Of a DNA stretch of 64,000 nucleotides, positions 32,277-44,432 are shown piece after piece. A program made the translations under genes and the position numbers. The notes beneath the pieces were generated by a model. That model was not told where the DNA came from and made no database searches. It saw only the letters and a program-made list of their open reading frames with translations. Source of the DNA: Phlebotomus papatasi (Eukaryota; Arthropoda; Insecta; Diptera; Psychodidae); NCBI RefSeq assembly GCF_024763615.1, contig NC_077223.1, positions 17,112,001 through 17,176,000 of the forward strand, read 5' to 3'. The stretch's first letter is position 1. The number at the start of each line of letters is the position of its first letter.

Positions 32277-32497
32277 TTTCAACGTAAAATAGACTCAAAG
32301 ATTGGATCTCGACGGCGCTTTCATAACTCAAATAATCTTATTTGGAGCGAGAGAAGTAAAACGGCAGAGACATGATGAGAACAATGGATATGTTCATGGG
32401 AAGTGAGATATAATCCAATTTTGAGACTTTTTCAGGTCACTTAACAAGTTGTTGGTGGAAAACTTATAAGAAAATTGCCCAGCACCGTAGTTGTCTC

Positions 32498-32503
32498 AAT
32501 AAA
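32498..32503 (+). terminator. Candidate polyadenylation signal of the odorant receptor
   Basis: AATAAA lies 222 bases beyond the stop codon, the first perfect hexamer downstream on this strand that I noticed. Use of the site is inferred. Confidence 0.35.
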
Positions 32504-33822
32504 CTGTACTTCTATTCACAAAAGCTTAAGATATGGTCCAGTTCACATTTGAATTTAGAAAAATTCGTTATAAATAAAGGGTCTAGATGAAGTCTGAATT
32601 TTATATTGCTTCAAGAGCTCTCATGTACATATCCTCTCCAACCTCCCGGAGTGTTCTCGCGAAAAATTGCCGGTGAGTGGCAGATAATCGTGTGAATTCG
32701 ATATAAGGTGGAAAAGTGGTGCTGGAAGATCGCTCATAGTCAATTTATCATGTGCGAGACATGATTTTTAAAGATGCACCCGCCACCCCACTAAATGCCA
32801 CACATCAATCACTATTATCCGTCTCTCCCTTGACTTCCACACCCTTCTGGCTCAGCCTCATTCTGCGCTGTATCCACGAATGTACCTCTTGGGCGCTGAT
32901 TTATTGCTGCCCCAGAGACTCAACTCCCGTGCATGATTAATCGATGGACATTAGTTATTATGACACAACCAGCGAGTCATTTAATTCAATTAATTGTGAT
33001 CATCTTGGAGGAAAAAGAATCCACCAAATAGCCCTCATTCACAGCCATGTCTTCGGCATCTTTAGTGGAACTATCTGAGCTCATCAATGCCTTCGACAAA
33101 GAAGACATCAAGATCAGAGGTTTCAGGTGGCTTCTTTTCTCATGATTATGCTTGGATTATAATCATTAGTTCAGCCCTATTAAATAATGATATTCACTAT
33201 TCGTTCTGATGCTGAAGAATGTCTCCAAAGAATTCACTGAAATTTCAGTGATTTATGTAGAAATCTTAGAAGAAATTTTTCAATCTCAGTAATGACACCG
33301 CTACTGGTCCTAAGGAAAAGATGGGGATGCATGAGATTTGCTTAATATCTAGTTAAGGCACTTTTTACGAAAATAAGTTGATAATGAGTAGGGTACATTA
33401 AGGTAATTCTGAACAGAATCTAATTATGAATTTTCAGATTTTCTTCAAATTGTCAAATAAACAAGAAAGATCACAAAAAAATGCAAGACCTACATTCATA
33501 CTATACTTCGTAATGGTACAGGGAGTTTCGGCTTAAGTAAAAACGGATTGAAAGAATTTGATATGAATTGCCTATTATTGGGTGCTCATTATAAAATAAT
33601 TTTTGACATACCCCAAACTGTATGCAAATATTTTTTAACGCGGTAAACTTGAAATACATTTCTTATAAACCATTGGCGTTGAAAATAGGCTAAAAAATTG
33701 GGGCCGAAAATGTTTTGCATACATAACGGCGGTTCCGTAACTTATTCCAAATACCTCTCCTGTGCGTATGCAATTTATCTATGTGACTGGAGTGAATTTG
33801 CGAGCTTTTTTTCGGTCCATAA
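32504..33822. other. Intergenic DNA downstream of the odorant receptor
   Basis: 32690-33110 is GC-richer and low-copy. A short frame beginning at the ATG 33047 is listed separately. The remainder is AT-rich with no element ends. Confidence 0.35.
33047..33151 (+). other. Short coding-like frame, doubtful
   Basis: From ATG at 33047 the frame reads MSSASLVELSELINAFDKED and then IKIRGFRWLLFS to a TGA. The first 25 residues have an amphipathic, protein-like composition, and the ATG context (GCCATGT) is acceptable. A GT following CAGAG at 33119-33120 could serve as a donor. I found no continuing exon and recognise no family. It could be the 5' exon of an unseen gene, a small peptide, or chance. 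Confidence 0.2.
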
Positions 33823-34878
33823 AGGGTAAGGGCTCATAATTTTGGACAGTCTGCTTATAAGCATCGATGTTCCAAGTTTGAAAAGTGCGATATTTTCAAT
33901 ACTAATTGACCTTTTTTGTTACTCTCTTTTCAGAAGGGTTGTTTAGAAACTTGGCAATGGTTTATTGTCTTTGTTTTTACTACAATTAGTCTTAATACGT
34001 TTATAAATGAATTGATATGTAGACGTTAATTTGACTCGAATTTTGGACAACTTGGTTATTAATTTGGACAACTTGGCTGTAAATTTGGACAGCTAATCCG
34101 CCTCAACAGGATGCCCATTGTTCTTCATTTTATGGACCAATCTTACCAAGTCCACTTCCTATTCATGTAAGGGAAACGTAGAATGTCACAAGAAGCCCGG
34201 AAACTTTCCATATCATTCATTAAAGTGAGTTGACTTCGGTACTTCAAATACGTGCGGATTCGCTCAGTCCCTGGCCTTTCCGGGAGCATTTGAAGGCTTT
34301 TCTCGCTACATCTCTTTCGTAGATATGATGCTCCTTTGTTTCTCCAGGCATTTGTCCAACCTAGTCATCACAAGAGCTAAAACTTCACGAAATTTCGTGA
34401 GAAAAACACCTGTCCAAAATAAGGAGTATCACCTCACTGGTGAATTTCTTAGAAAATTTCCCATTTTTCACACAAAAATCTAATTCACAACGCAAATCTC
34501 ACTTCAAGTCAAATGTGCAAATCACTATTAACGTGAATCAACACAATTTTCAATGAATATTCAATAATATCACTCAAAAAAAGCGAAGAAACATTGTTAT
34601 TACTTCACCACGGCTAAATAAGACTAAAGTGAACACAAAGTTCTGTCATATTTCTCGTAAGCAATTGCTCAACAAAGCAATTTCAACTCAAATCATATTC
34701 AAATTTTAACGTATTTAGTGTTAAAATCTTCCAAAAAGAACAAATATTTAGATAGAATTCATTATTCATCAAATATTGGAATAAAAATCAATCATTTTAA
34801 TCAATTTATTTTTAGTGTTCAATATTAAACGTAAAGTGTCCAAAATAAGAAACTGGACAAAATTATGAGCCTTTCCCC
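33823..34878. mobile_element. TA-type element, AGGGTAAGGGCTCATAATTT family
   Basis: The left end AGGGTAAGGGCTCATAATTT and the right end AAATTATGAGCCTTTCCCC are inverted repeats, followed on the right by TA. Near the left, the phrase AATTTTGGACA(G/A) occurs about four times (33838 to 34090). It is 1056 bp with no transposase frame. Confidence 0.7.
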
Positions 34879-34879
34879 T

Positions 34880-35795
34880 AATTCCTTTGAAAGCGGAACT
34901 CTCTGATTTTGATGATTCTCAAGTGATCGTTTAAAGAACAATGTTTGTGAAAAATAATGATAAATTGTAATTAACAGTAAAAGTATTAAATATATTTTAA
35001 AATATCTCAAAATAACCTCTTATTTATTCGCCGAATTAAAAATTTAATTAAACAACCAGTCCCCAGTTTGTTTAGTTACGCTACTGAGAGTCTCTAAAAA
35101 TAATCCCAGTTATGATGAATCTGTCTGACCTTATCATCATTCTCCTTGGTCAGGAAAAGATAACTTGACTCTGAGTAGGAATTCTCTGAAATATAGCCAA
35201 TAAGCCTAGACAAGTGCACGCAAAATCTCAACTGAAGATTCGTGGATAGGCGCTCCAAAAGGGCGGGAAGGCTAGTCTTCTTTTTTATACACTGTGTAGA
35301 CAAACATCCACACAGCAAAATCTCATTAATCACACGGGCATAACCAATATTTAGCCTCGTGAGCGACTTCTCTTGAACGATTAATTGCACCGTCCCTCAC
35401 TTCTTGGATTCATGATGCAATTGCACGGCAATTTTCGGTCTTGATGAATTGCTGGAATACGTGGGTATCGGTTGGGGTAATCGGGCGCCTAGAATTTTCG
35501 CCAAATATTGATCTTTGGCTCATGGAATAAATCACACACGGGGCACTGGTGAAGAGATTGAGATGTTTTACCTGGGCAGCAAAGAGGCACCTCAATAAAT
35601 CAGGCAGTACGATGAAATTTCCTGCCGTGAAATGTTATATCTTGAGACTTGAGATCAATTGATGATCTCAGAATCGTCACCTCGCTTTTTGGGCAGCAGC
35701 AGAAGCATCAATAGACGAGGTAATTTGTCCATGTCGGAGGTGGATAGAGAAACAGAAGCCGCAGAAGATTCTCTGGCAGAAAATAGTTGAAAAGG
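34880..35795. other. Intergenic DNA left of the giant array
   Basis: 35094-35760 is moderately GC-richer, with open frames on the - strand of 98 and 61 codons that match nothing I know. No element ends or exon joins are supportable. Confidence 0.35.
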
Positions 35796-35959
35796 TACAC
35801 AGAGAAAAATTTTGAGTTAGAAAAAATTAAGAAACGTGGTTTTGAATCAAGAGTACAAGAATTTCAAACTATTTTCCCCTATAATTGAGATATTTTGCGC
35901 TTGAATTTCTCTAAAAGAGTACGATAGTTTAAAAAATAGAATAAATTGTGCTTAATAAT

Positions 35960-38175
35960 AGGAGAATAGTGGGTTTGATTTTAGAGAATCGTAGTTTTGA
36001 ACACTGATAGAGCATACAGAAGTTTTAAAGTTAGAAGGTCATGGTTTTGATTTTAGAGTATAGAGGTTTCGAATTAAGACTATTTTGGTTTTGATCTTAG
36101 CGAAATCATCGTTTCGAAATAAGAGTATAGTGGTTTTGAATTCTATTATACTATTATGGTCTTGATTTTAGAGTATTGTGGTTTTGATTTTAGAAACTTA
36201 TGGGTTTGATTTTAGAGTATCGTGGTTTTTATTTTAGAGTATCGTGGTTTTGATTTTAGAGCATTGTGGTTTTGATTTTAGAAACTTATGGTTTTGATTT
36301 TAGAAACTTTTGGTTTTGATTTTAGAGTATGATGGTTTTGATTTTAGAAACTTATGGTTTTGATTTTAGAGTATCAGGGTTTTGATTTTAGAGTATCAGT
36401 GTTTTGATTTTAGAGTCTCATGGTTTTGTTTTTAGAAACTTATGGGTTTGATTTTAGAAACTTATGGTTTCGATTTTAGAGTATCATGGTTTTGATTTTA
36501 GAAACTTATGGGTTTGATTTTAGAGTATCAGGGTTTTGATTTTAGAGCCTCATGGTTTTGATTTTAGAGTATCGTGGTTTTGATTTTAGAGCATTGTGGT
36601 TTTGATTTTAGAGTATCGTGGTTTTGATTTTAGAGTATTGTGGTTTTGATTTTAGAAACTTATGGGTTTGATTTTAGAGTATCAGTGTTTTGATTTTAGA
36701 GTCTCATGATTTTGTTTTTAGAAACTTATGGGTTTGATTTTAGAAACTTATGGGTTTGATTTTAGAAACTTATGGGTTTGATTTTAGAAACTTATGGGTT
36801 TGATTTTAGAAACTTATGGGTTTGATTTTAGAGTATTACGGTTTTGATTTTAGAGTCTCATGGTTTTGATTTTAGAGTATCGTGGTTTTGATTTTAGAGC
36901 ATTGTGGTTTTGATTTTAGAAACTTATGGTTTTGTTTCTAGAAACTTATGGGTTTGATTTTAGAGTGTCATGGTTTTGATTTTAGAAACTTATGGTTTTG
37001 ATTTTAGAAACTTATGGTTTTGATTTTAGAAACTTATGGGTTTGATTTTAGAAACTTATGGGTTTGATTCTAAAAACTTATGGTTTTGATTTTAGAGTAT
37101 CATGGTTTTGATTTTAGAAACTTATGGTTTTGATTTTAGAAACTTATGGGTTTGATTTTAGAGTCTCATGGTTTTGATTTTAGAGTATCGTGGTTTTGAT
37201 TTTAGAGCATTGTGGTTTTGATTTTAGAGTATCGTGGTTTTGATTTTAGAGCATGGTGGTTTTGATTTTAGGGTATCATGGTTTTGATTTTAGAAACTTA
37301 TGGGTTTGATTTTAGAAACTCATGGGTTTGATTTTAGAGTATTATGGTTTTGATTTTAGAGTATCGTGGTTTTGATTTTAGAGCATTGTGGTTTTGATTT
37401 TAGAAACTTGTGGTTTTGATTTTAGAAACTTATGGGTTTGATTTTAGAAACTTATGGTTTTGATTTTAGAGTCTCATGGTTTTGATTTTAGAGTCTCATG
37501 GTTTTGATTTTAGAGTATCAGGGTTTTGATTTTAGAGTCTCATGTTTTTGATTTTAGAGTATCGTGGTTTTGATTTTAGAGCATTGTAGTTTTGATTTCA
37601 GAAACTTATGGTTTTGACTTTAGAAACCCATGGGTTTGATTTTAGAAACTTACGGTTTTGATTTTAGAAACTTATGGGTTTGATTTTAGAAACTTATGGT
37701 TTTGATTTTAGAGTATTATGGTTTTGATTTTAGAGTATCATAGTTTTGATTTTAGAGTCTCATGGTTTTGATTTTAGAGTATCAGGGTTTTGATTTTAGA
37801 GTATTATGGTTTTGATTTTAGAGCATTGTGGTTTTGATTTTAGAAACTAATGGTTCTGATTTTAGAAACTTATGGGTTTGATTTTAGAAACTTATGGGTT
37901 TGATTTTAGAAACTTATGGTTTTAATTTTAGAGTCTCATGGCTTTGATTTGAAAATATTATGGTTTTGATTTTAGAGTCTCATGGTTTTGATTTTAGAGT
38001 CTCATGGTTTTGATTTTAGAGTATTGTGGTTTTGATTTTAGAGTATCGTGGTTTTGATTTTAGAAACTTATGAGTTTGATTTTAGAAACTTATGGTTTTG
38101 ATTTTAGAGTATCGTGGTTTTGATTTTAGAAACTTATGGGTTTGATTTTAGAGTATTAGGGTTTTGATTTTAGAA
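35960..38175 (+). repeat. Left arm of the 22-bp array (about 100 copies)
   Basis: The unit is GGTTTTGATTTTAG followed by an 8-base variable part, mostly AGTATCGT, AGCATTGT, AAACTTAT or AGTCTCAT. A GGGTTTGATTTTAG variant travels with AAACTTAT. The first 250 bp are degenerate. Repeats in the interior are 90% identical or better by eye. Confidence 0.9.
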
Positions 38176-41100
38176 AAACCATAATACTCTAAAATCAAAA
38201 CCATAAGTTTCTAAAATCAAAACCTTGATACTCTAAAATAGAAACCATAAGTTTCTAAAATCAAAACCATCATACTATAAAATCAAAACCATAATACTCT
38301 AAAATCAAAACCTTGATACTCTAAAATCAAAACCATAAGTTTCTAAAATCAAAACCATCATACTCTAAAATCAAAACCATAAGTTCCTAAAATCAAAACC
38401 ATGATACTCTAAAATCAAAACCATAAGTTTCTAAAATCAAAACCACAATACTCTAAAATCAAAACCACAATACTCTAAAATCAAAACCATGATACTCTAA
38501 AATCAAAACTATGATACTCTAAAATCAAAACCATGATACTCTAAAATCAAAACCATGATACTCTAAAATCAAAACCATAATACTCTAAAATCAAAACCAT
38601 GATACTCTAAAATCAAAACCATGATACTCTAAAATCAAAACCATAATACTCTAAAATCAAAACCATGAGTTTCTAAAATCAAAACCATGATACTCTAAAA
38701 TCAAAACCACAATACTCTAAAATCAAAACCACAATAGTCTAAAATCAAAACCACAATACTCTAAAATCAAAACCATAATACTCTAAAATCAAAACCATGA
38801 TACTCTAAAATCAAAACCATGATACTCTAAAATCAAAACCATGAGACTCTAAAATCAAAACCATGAGACTCTAAAATCAAAACCATGATACTCTAAAATC
38901 AAAACCATGATACTCTAAAATCAAAACCATAATACTCTAAAATCAAAACCATGAGTTTCTAAAATCAAAACCATGATAATCTAAAATCAAAACCACAATA
39001 CTCTAAAATCAAAACCACAATACTCTAAAATCAAAACCACAATACTCTAAAATCAAAACCATAATACTCTAAAATCAAAACCATGATACTCTAAAATCAA
39101 AACCATGATACTCTAAAATCAAAACCATGATACTCTAAAATCAAAACCATGATACTCTAAAATCAAAACCATAATACTCTAAAATCAAAACCATGATACT
39201 CTAAAATCAAAACCATGATACTCTAAAATCAAAACCATAATACTCTAAAATCAAAACCATGAGTTTCTAAAATCAAAACCATGATACTCTAAAATCAAAA
39301 CCACAATACTCTAAAATCAAAACCACAATACTCTAAAATCAAAACCATAATACTCTAAAATCAAAACCATGATACTCTAAAATCAAAACCATAATACTCT
39401 AAAATCAAAACCATGATACTCTAAAATCAAAACCATGATACTCTAAAATCAAAACCATAATACTCTAAAATCAAAACCATGAGTTTCTAAAATCAAAACC
39501 ATGATACTCTAAAATCAAAACCACAATACTCTAAAATCAAAACCATAATACTCTAAAATCAAAACCACAATACTCTAAAATCAAAACCATGATACTCTAA
39601 AATCAAAACCATGATACTCTAAAATCAAAACCATGATACTCTAAAATCAAAACCATAATACTCTAAAATCAAAACCATAATACTCTAAAATCAAAACCAT
39701 GAGTTTCTAAAATCAAAACCATGATACTCTAAAATCAAAACCACAATACTCTAAAATCAAAACCACAATACTCTAAAATCAAAACCACAATACTCTAAAA
39801 TCAAAACCACAATACTCTAAAATCAAAACCACAATACTCTAAAATCAAAACCATAATACTCTAAAATCAAAACCATGATACTCTAAAATCAAAATCATGA
39901 TACTCTAAAATCAAAACCATGATACTCTAAAATCAAAACCATGATACTCTAAAATCAAAACCATAATACTCTAAAATCAAAACCATGATACTCTAAAATC
40001 AAAACCATGATACTCTAAAATCAAAACCATGATACTCTAAAATCAAAACCATAATACTCTAAAATCAAAACCATGATACTCTAAAATCAAAACCATGATA
40101 CTCTAAAATCAAAACCATAATACTCTAAAATCAAAACCATGAGTTTCTAAAATCAAAACCATGATACTCTAAAATCAAAACCACAATACTCTAAAATCAA
40201 AACCATAATACTCTAAAATCAAAACCACAATACTCTAAAATCAAAACCATGATACTCTAAAATCAAAACCATGATACTCTAAAATCAAAACCATGATACT
40301 CTAAAATCAAAACCATAATACTCTAAAATCAAAACCATGATACTCTAAAATCAAAACCATGATACTCTAAAATCAAAACCATAATACTCTAAAATCAAAA
40401 CCATGAGTTTCTAAAATCAAAACCATGATACTCTAAAATCAAAACCACAATACTCTAAAATCAAAACCACAATACTCTAAAATCAAAACCACAATACTCT
40501 AAAATCAAAACCATAATACTCTAAAATCAAAACCATGATACTCTAAAATCAAAACCATGATACTCTAAAATCAAAACCATGATACTCTAAAATCAAAACC
40601 ATGATACTCTAAAATCAAAACCATAATACTCTAAAATCAAAACCATGATACTCTAAAATCAAAACCATGATACTCTAAAATCAAAACCACAATACTCTAA
40701 AATCAAAACCATGATACTCTAAAATCAAAACCACAATACTCTAAAATCAAAACCATGATACTCTAAAATCAAAACCATAATACTCTAAAATCAAAACCAT
40801 GATACTCTAAAATCAAAACCATGATACTCTAAAATCAAAACCATGATACTCTAAAATCAAAACCATGATACTCTAAAATCAAAACCACAATACTCTAAAA
40901 TCAAAACCACAATACTCTAAAATCAAAACCACAATACTCTAAAATCAAAACCATAATACTCTAAAATCAAAACCATGATACTCTAAAATCAAAACCATGA
41001 TACTCTAAAATCAAAACCATGATACTCTAAAATCAAAACCATGATACTCTAAAATCAAAACCATAATACTCTAAAATCAAAACCATGAGTTTCTAAAATC

Positions 41101-42765
41101 AAAACCATGAGTTTCTAAAATCAAAACCATAATACTCTAAAATCAAAACCATAAGTTTCTAAAATCAAAACCACAATACTCTAAAATCAAAACCACAGTA
41201 CTCTAAAATCAAAACCATGATACTCTAAAATCAAAACCATGATACTCTAAAATCAAAACCACAATACTCTAAAATCAAAACCACAATGCTCTAAAATCAA
41301 AACCACAATATTCTAAAATCAAAACCACAATACTCTAAAATCAAAACCATGATACTCTAAAATCAAAACCATGATACTCTAAAATCAAAACCATAATACT
41401 CTAAAATCAAAACCATGATACTCTAAAATCAAAACCATAATACTCTAAAATCAAAACCATAAGTTTCTAAAATCGAAACCACAATACTCTAAAATCAAAA
41501 CCACAATGCTCTAAAATCAAAACTATAATACTCTAAAATCAAAACCACGATACTCTAAAATGAAAACCACAATGCTGTAGAATCATCACCACAATAGTCT
41601 AAAATCAAATCCCCAATACTCTAAAAGAATTCAAAACCAGAATAGACCAACATCAAAACCAAAGTACTCTAAAAGCAAGACAATAATATTCTAAAATCAA
41701 AACCATATTAGTCTTAAATATTTCAGATTAAGCAACATACTTCAGTGGAGATGAATTCCGATTGGAAAAGTTTATATAAAAATATCGAAATAAGACAGAC
41801 TATGAGAGGTTCTAAGCCTTGATACTCTAAAATCAAAACCATTATACTCTTAAATATTTCAGATTAAGCAACATACTTCAGTGGAGGTAAATTCCGATTG
41901 GCAAAGTTCATATAGAAAATTGAAATGAAAGATGCATATGAGAGTTTCATGGAAGTGAATACGCGCGCATCATATGCATCACGTGGAAAAAGGTAAAGAA
42001 TGAAATATATAACATTCACAAAAAAAACCCTCAAATTGCCTTGATTCAAAACCTCAGAATACTCTACTTTCAGAACCAGCAATACTCGACAATCAACACA
42101 GCAAACACTCCAAAATCAAAACCATGGTACTCTAAAATCAAAACCATGGTACCCTAAAATCAAAACCATGGTACTCTAAAATCAAAACCATGGTACTCTA
42201 AAATCAAAACCATGGTACTCTAAAATCAAAACCATGGTACTCTAAAATCAAAACCACGATACTCTAAAATCAAAACCATAAGTTTCTAAAATCAAACCCA
42301 TAAGTTTCTAAAATCAAACCCATAAGTTTCTAAAATCAAAACCATAAGTTTCTAAAATCAAAACCATAAGTTTCTAAAATCAAAACCATGATACTCTAAA
42401 ATCAAAACCATGATACTCTAAAATCAAAACCATGGTACTCTAAAATCAAAACCATAAATTTCTAAAATCAAACCCATAAGTTTCTAAAATCAAAACCATA
42501 AGTTTCTAAAATCAAAACCATAAGTTTCTAAAATCAAAACCACAATTCTCTAAAATCAGAACCATGATACTCTAAAATCAAAACCACAATACTCTAAAAT
42601 CAAAACCATAAGTTTCTAAAATCAAAACCATGATACTCTAAAATCAAACCCATAAGTTTCTAAAATCAAAACCACAATGCTCTAAAATCAAAACCACAAT
42701 GCCCTAAAATCAAAACCACAATACTCTAAAATCAAAACCATGATACTCTAAAATCAAAACCATTT
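38176..42765 (-). repeat. Right arm of the 22-bp array (about 180-200 copies)
   Basis: The same unit in opposite orientation: AAAATCAAAACC followed by ATGATACTCT, ATAATACTCT, ACAATACTCT, ATGAGTTTCT or ATAAGTTTCT. From 38640 to about 41100 the copies are nearly identical and the variants recur in blocks. It is broken by 41560-42115, after which another homogeneous stretch runs to 42765. Confidence 0.9.
41560..42115. repeat. Interruption of the right arm with a duplicated ~110-bp unit
   Basis: 41710-41818 and 41849-41950 are two copies of one unique sequence (AAATATTTCAGATTAAGCAA, then CATACTTCAGTGGAG and ATTCCGATTGG). A few 22-bp repeats separate them, and decayed repeats border them on both sides. 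This is the only complex sequence inside the giant element. Confidence 0.75.
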
Positions 42766-42991
42766 TTGCTACAAATTCAAAACTATTTTTCTCTAAATTT
42801 AAGAGTAAAAAAGTCTAAATTCAAAGCTACTGAATTTCAAAACCATCGTACTCTAAAATTTAAGAAAATGCTCTTATAGAAATTTTTTCTTAATTTAAGC
42901 GAAATTTAAGAAAAAAATTGCTTGGAGCAAAATCGAACCCTTAGTTAGAGTATTTTTTTCTTGAATTTAGAGGGTAATTTTTCTCTGTGTA

Positions 42992-44432
42992 AATGTTTCA
43001 CCTCTGTCGTGTCTTTTCAACAAATTCTCTACGAGACGTGAGATCGTCTATTGAGAGGGTTCACGGTAATCTCCCTACTTAATCATCGTTAGTTAATAAT
43101 TCATAATCCAGGAGGTGAGACGAAAGGGGTCTATCGACGATGACGAGCGTGTGTGGCCCCTGAGGGAGGACAGGTGAATATGAAAATTACCTAGAAAATC
43201 CCTCGTCTCCCTCTGCCAAAAAGAAATTGTTAGAGTCAATAGAAAAAGTCACTGTGAGCGATCGTGAACGAGCAGGATGATCTTGATTTTCCAATCTACA
43301 TCAATTTCCGGCCATCGAACTGCCAGGTCCGGTAAATCGCGTCCAATAAATAACCCGAGAGGGCTAAGAGGTGGGAATTGCTGAGGATTACACCTGCCAA
43401 AATAGTACACAATTATAGCCAACATCTCGCACCTTCACTCCAGGGCTACCTGCACATCAGTATCTCACCCAATCTTCCTGCGTCTTATCCTCTCAAGGGT
43501 CATGCGTGGACACAAGAGCAATTTTCTCTACACAATATACACTGCGAGAAACAAGTGCTTATTTGACATACCTAATCTTTTCAAAATAAATTATTTTAAG
43601 ATTAAAAACGGAAGCTATAAAATCTACAAAATAGTATAGGACATTTGCTTCTATGACTTCAATTTTTAAACGTATTTGGTTTACATTTTACGATAGACTA
43701 TATTCGGACTTTTTCTCGAATTTGTAGGAGGGATCCCAATGAATTCCTCAAAGTACTTGATCATGATAGCTTTACTGATCAAAATCAAACTGAGTACAGT
43801 CACCATTTGATTCAACCTCTTACAGATCTGGAGGTTATCCGGATATTTAGTTCCAGCCTTTGGTGACCCCCCAGTAAACAAACGCTATCTTTAGCATTTT
43901 TCCATTTGTCTCTCCCATTTTCCCCTTCGAAACCATTCTTTCGAAAATGGCTCCTACGGTTTCCTTTATCTTATGGATATATATTGGGAGATACCCGGAC
44001 GAACAACGACAGGAACGTTCGCCATTTTGATTTTTTGAACTTCAAAATTCAATCACTTCCTAGAGAGCTTATTTTTCAACTGTTGAGTCAAATTTGCATT
44101 TTTTTTGAAAGGTCCTTTAATTTACAACTCGACTACAACGATTACAATCAGTAAAGAATTATAGTTAAGGTTATAGGAGTCCGCTCTCATACAATGATCA
44201 TAACGGTGATTATTTGAAACTCGTGTTTCATTTTCACTCCGCGAGAGGATTACGGGAAAGAGAATGTAAGGTAATAAAGTAACGGTTTTGAGAGAACCAT
44301 GCAAAGAGAAGCATAGAGTTCCATGGTCTGGGCCCCGGGCGGGAAGCGGATAAATTAGTTATCCCGTTGTGAAGCGAACGGTCCACTTGCACTTTTAATT
44401 AATAAATCGTAAAGCTCAGATGAAAACAAATA
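42992..44432. other. Low-copy intergenic DNA right of the giant array
   Basis: 42992-43570 is GC-richer, with mirrored short frames on both strands, and looks non-coding. 44160-44400 is similar. No gene supported. Confidence 0.35.

Larger units (their letters stand above)
35796..42991. mobile_element. Giant foldback-type element made of 22-bp tandem repeats
   Basis: The 7.2-kb unit begins TACACAGAGAAAAATTTTG and ends AATTTTTCTCTGTGTA, perfect inverted termini with TA at both edges. Subterminal blocks (GAAAAAATTAAG at the left, CTTAATTTAAGCGAAATT at the right) are degenerate. Almost everything between is a 22-bp repeat in two opposed arms: left about 35960-38175, right 38176-42765. There is no open frame of coding quality. 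The architecture, inverted arms made of short tandem repeats, is that of Drosophila FB elements; the homology to them is not claimed. The termini match the smaller CACAGAAAAA foldbacks at 31259 and 60769. Confidence 0.75.

Noticed and set aside
35960..42765. CRISPR-like array (short core repeats separated by variable 10-base segments)
   Set aside because: The genome is eukaryotic, the variable segments come from about five recurring words, the unit is only 22 bp, and the array inverts in the middle. It is a tandem repeat inside a transposon-like element.
35960..42765. Coding repeat or antifreeze-like low-complexity protein in the array
   Set aside because: 22 is not a multiple of three, and every frame meets a stop within one or two units.
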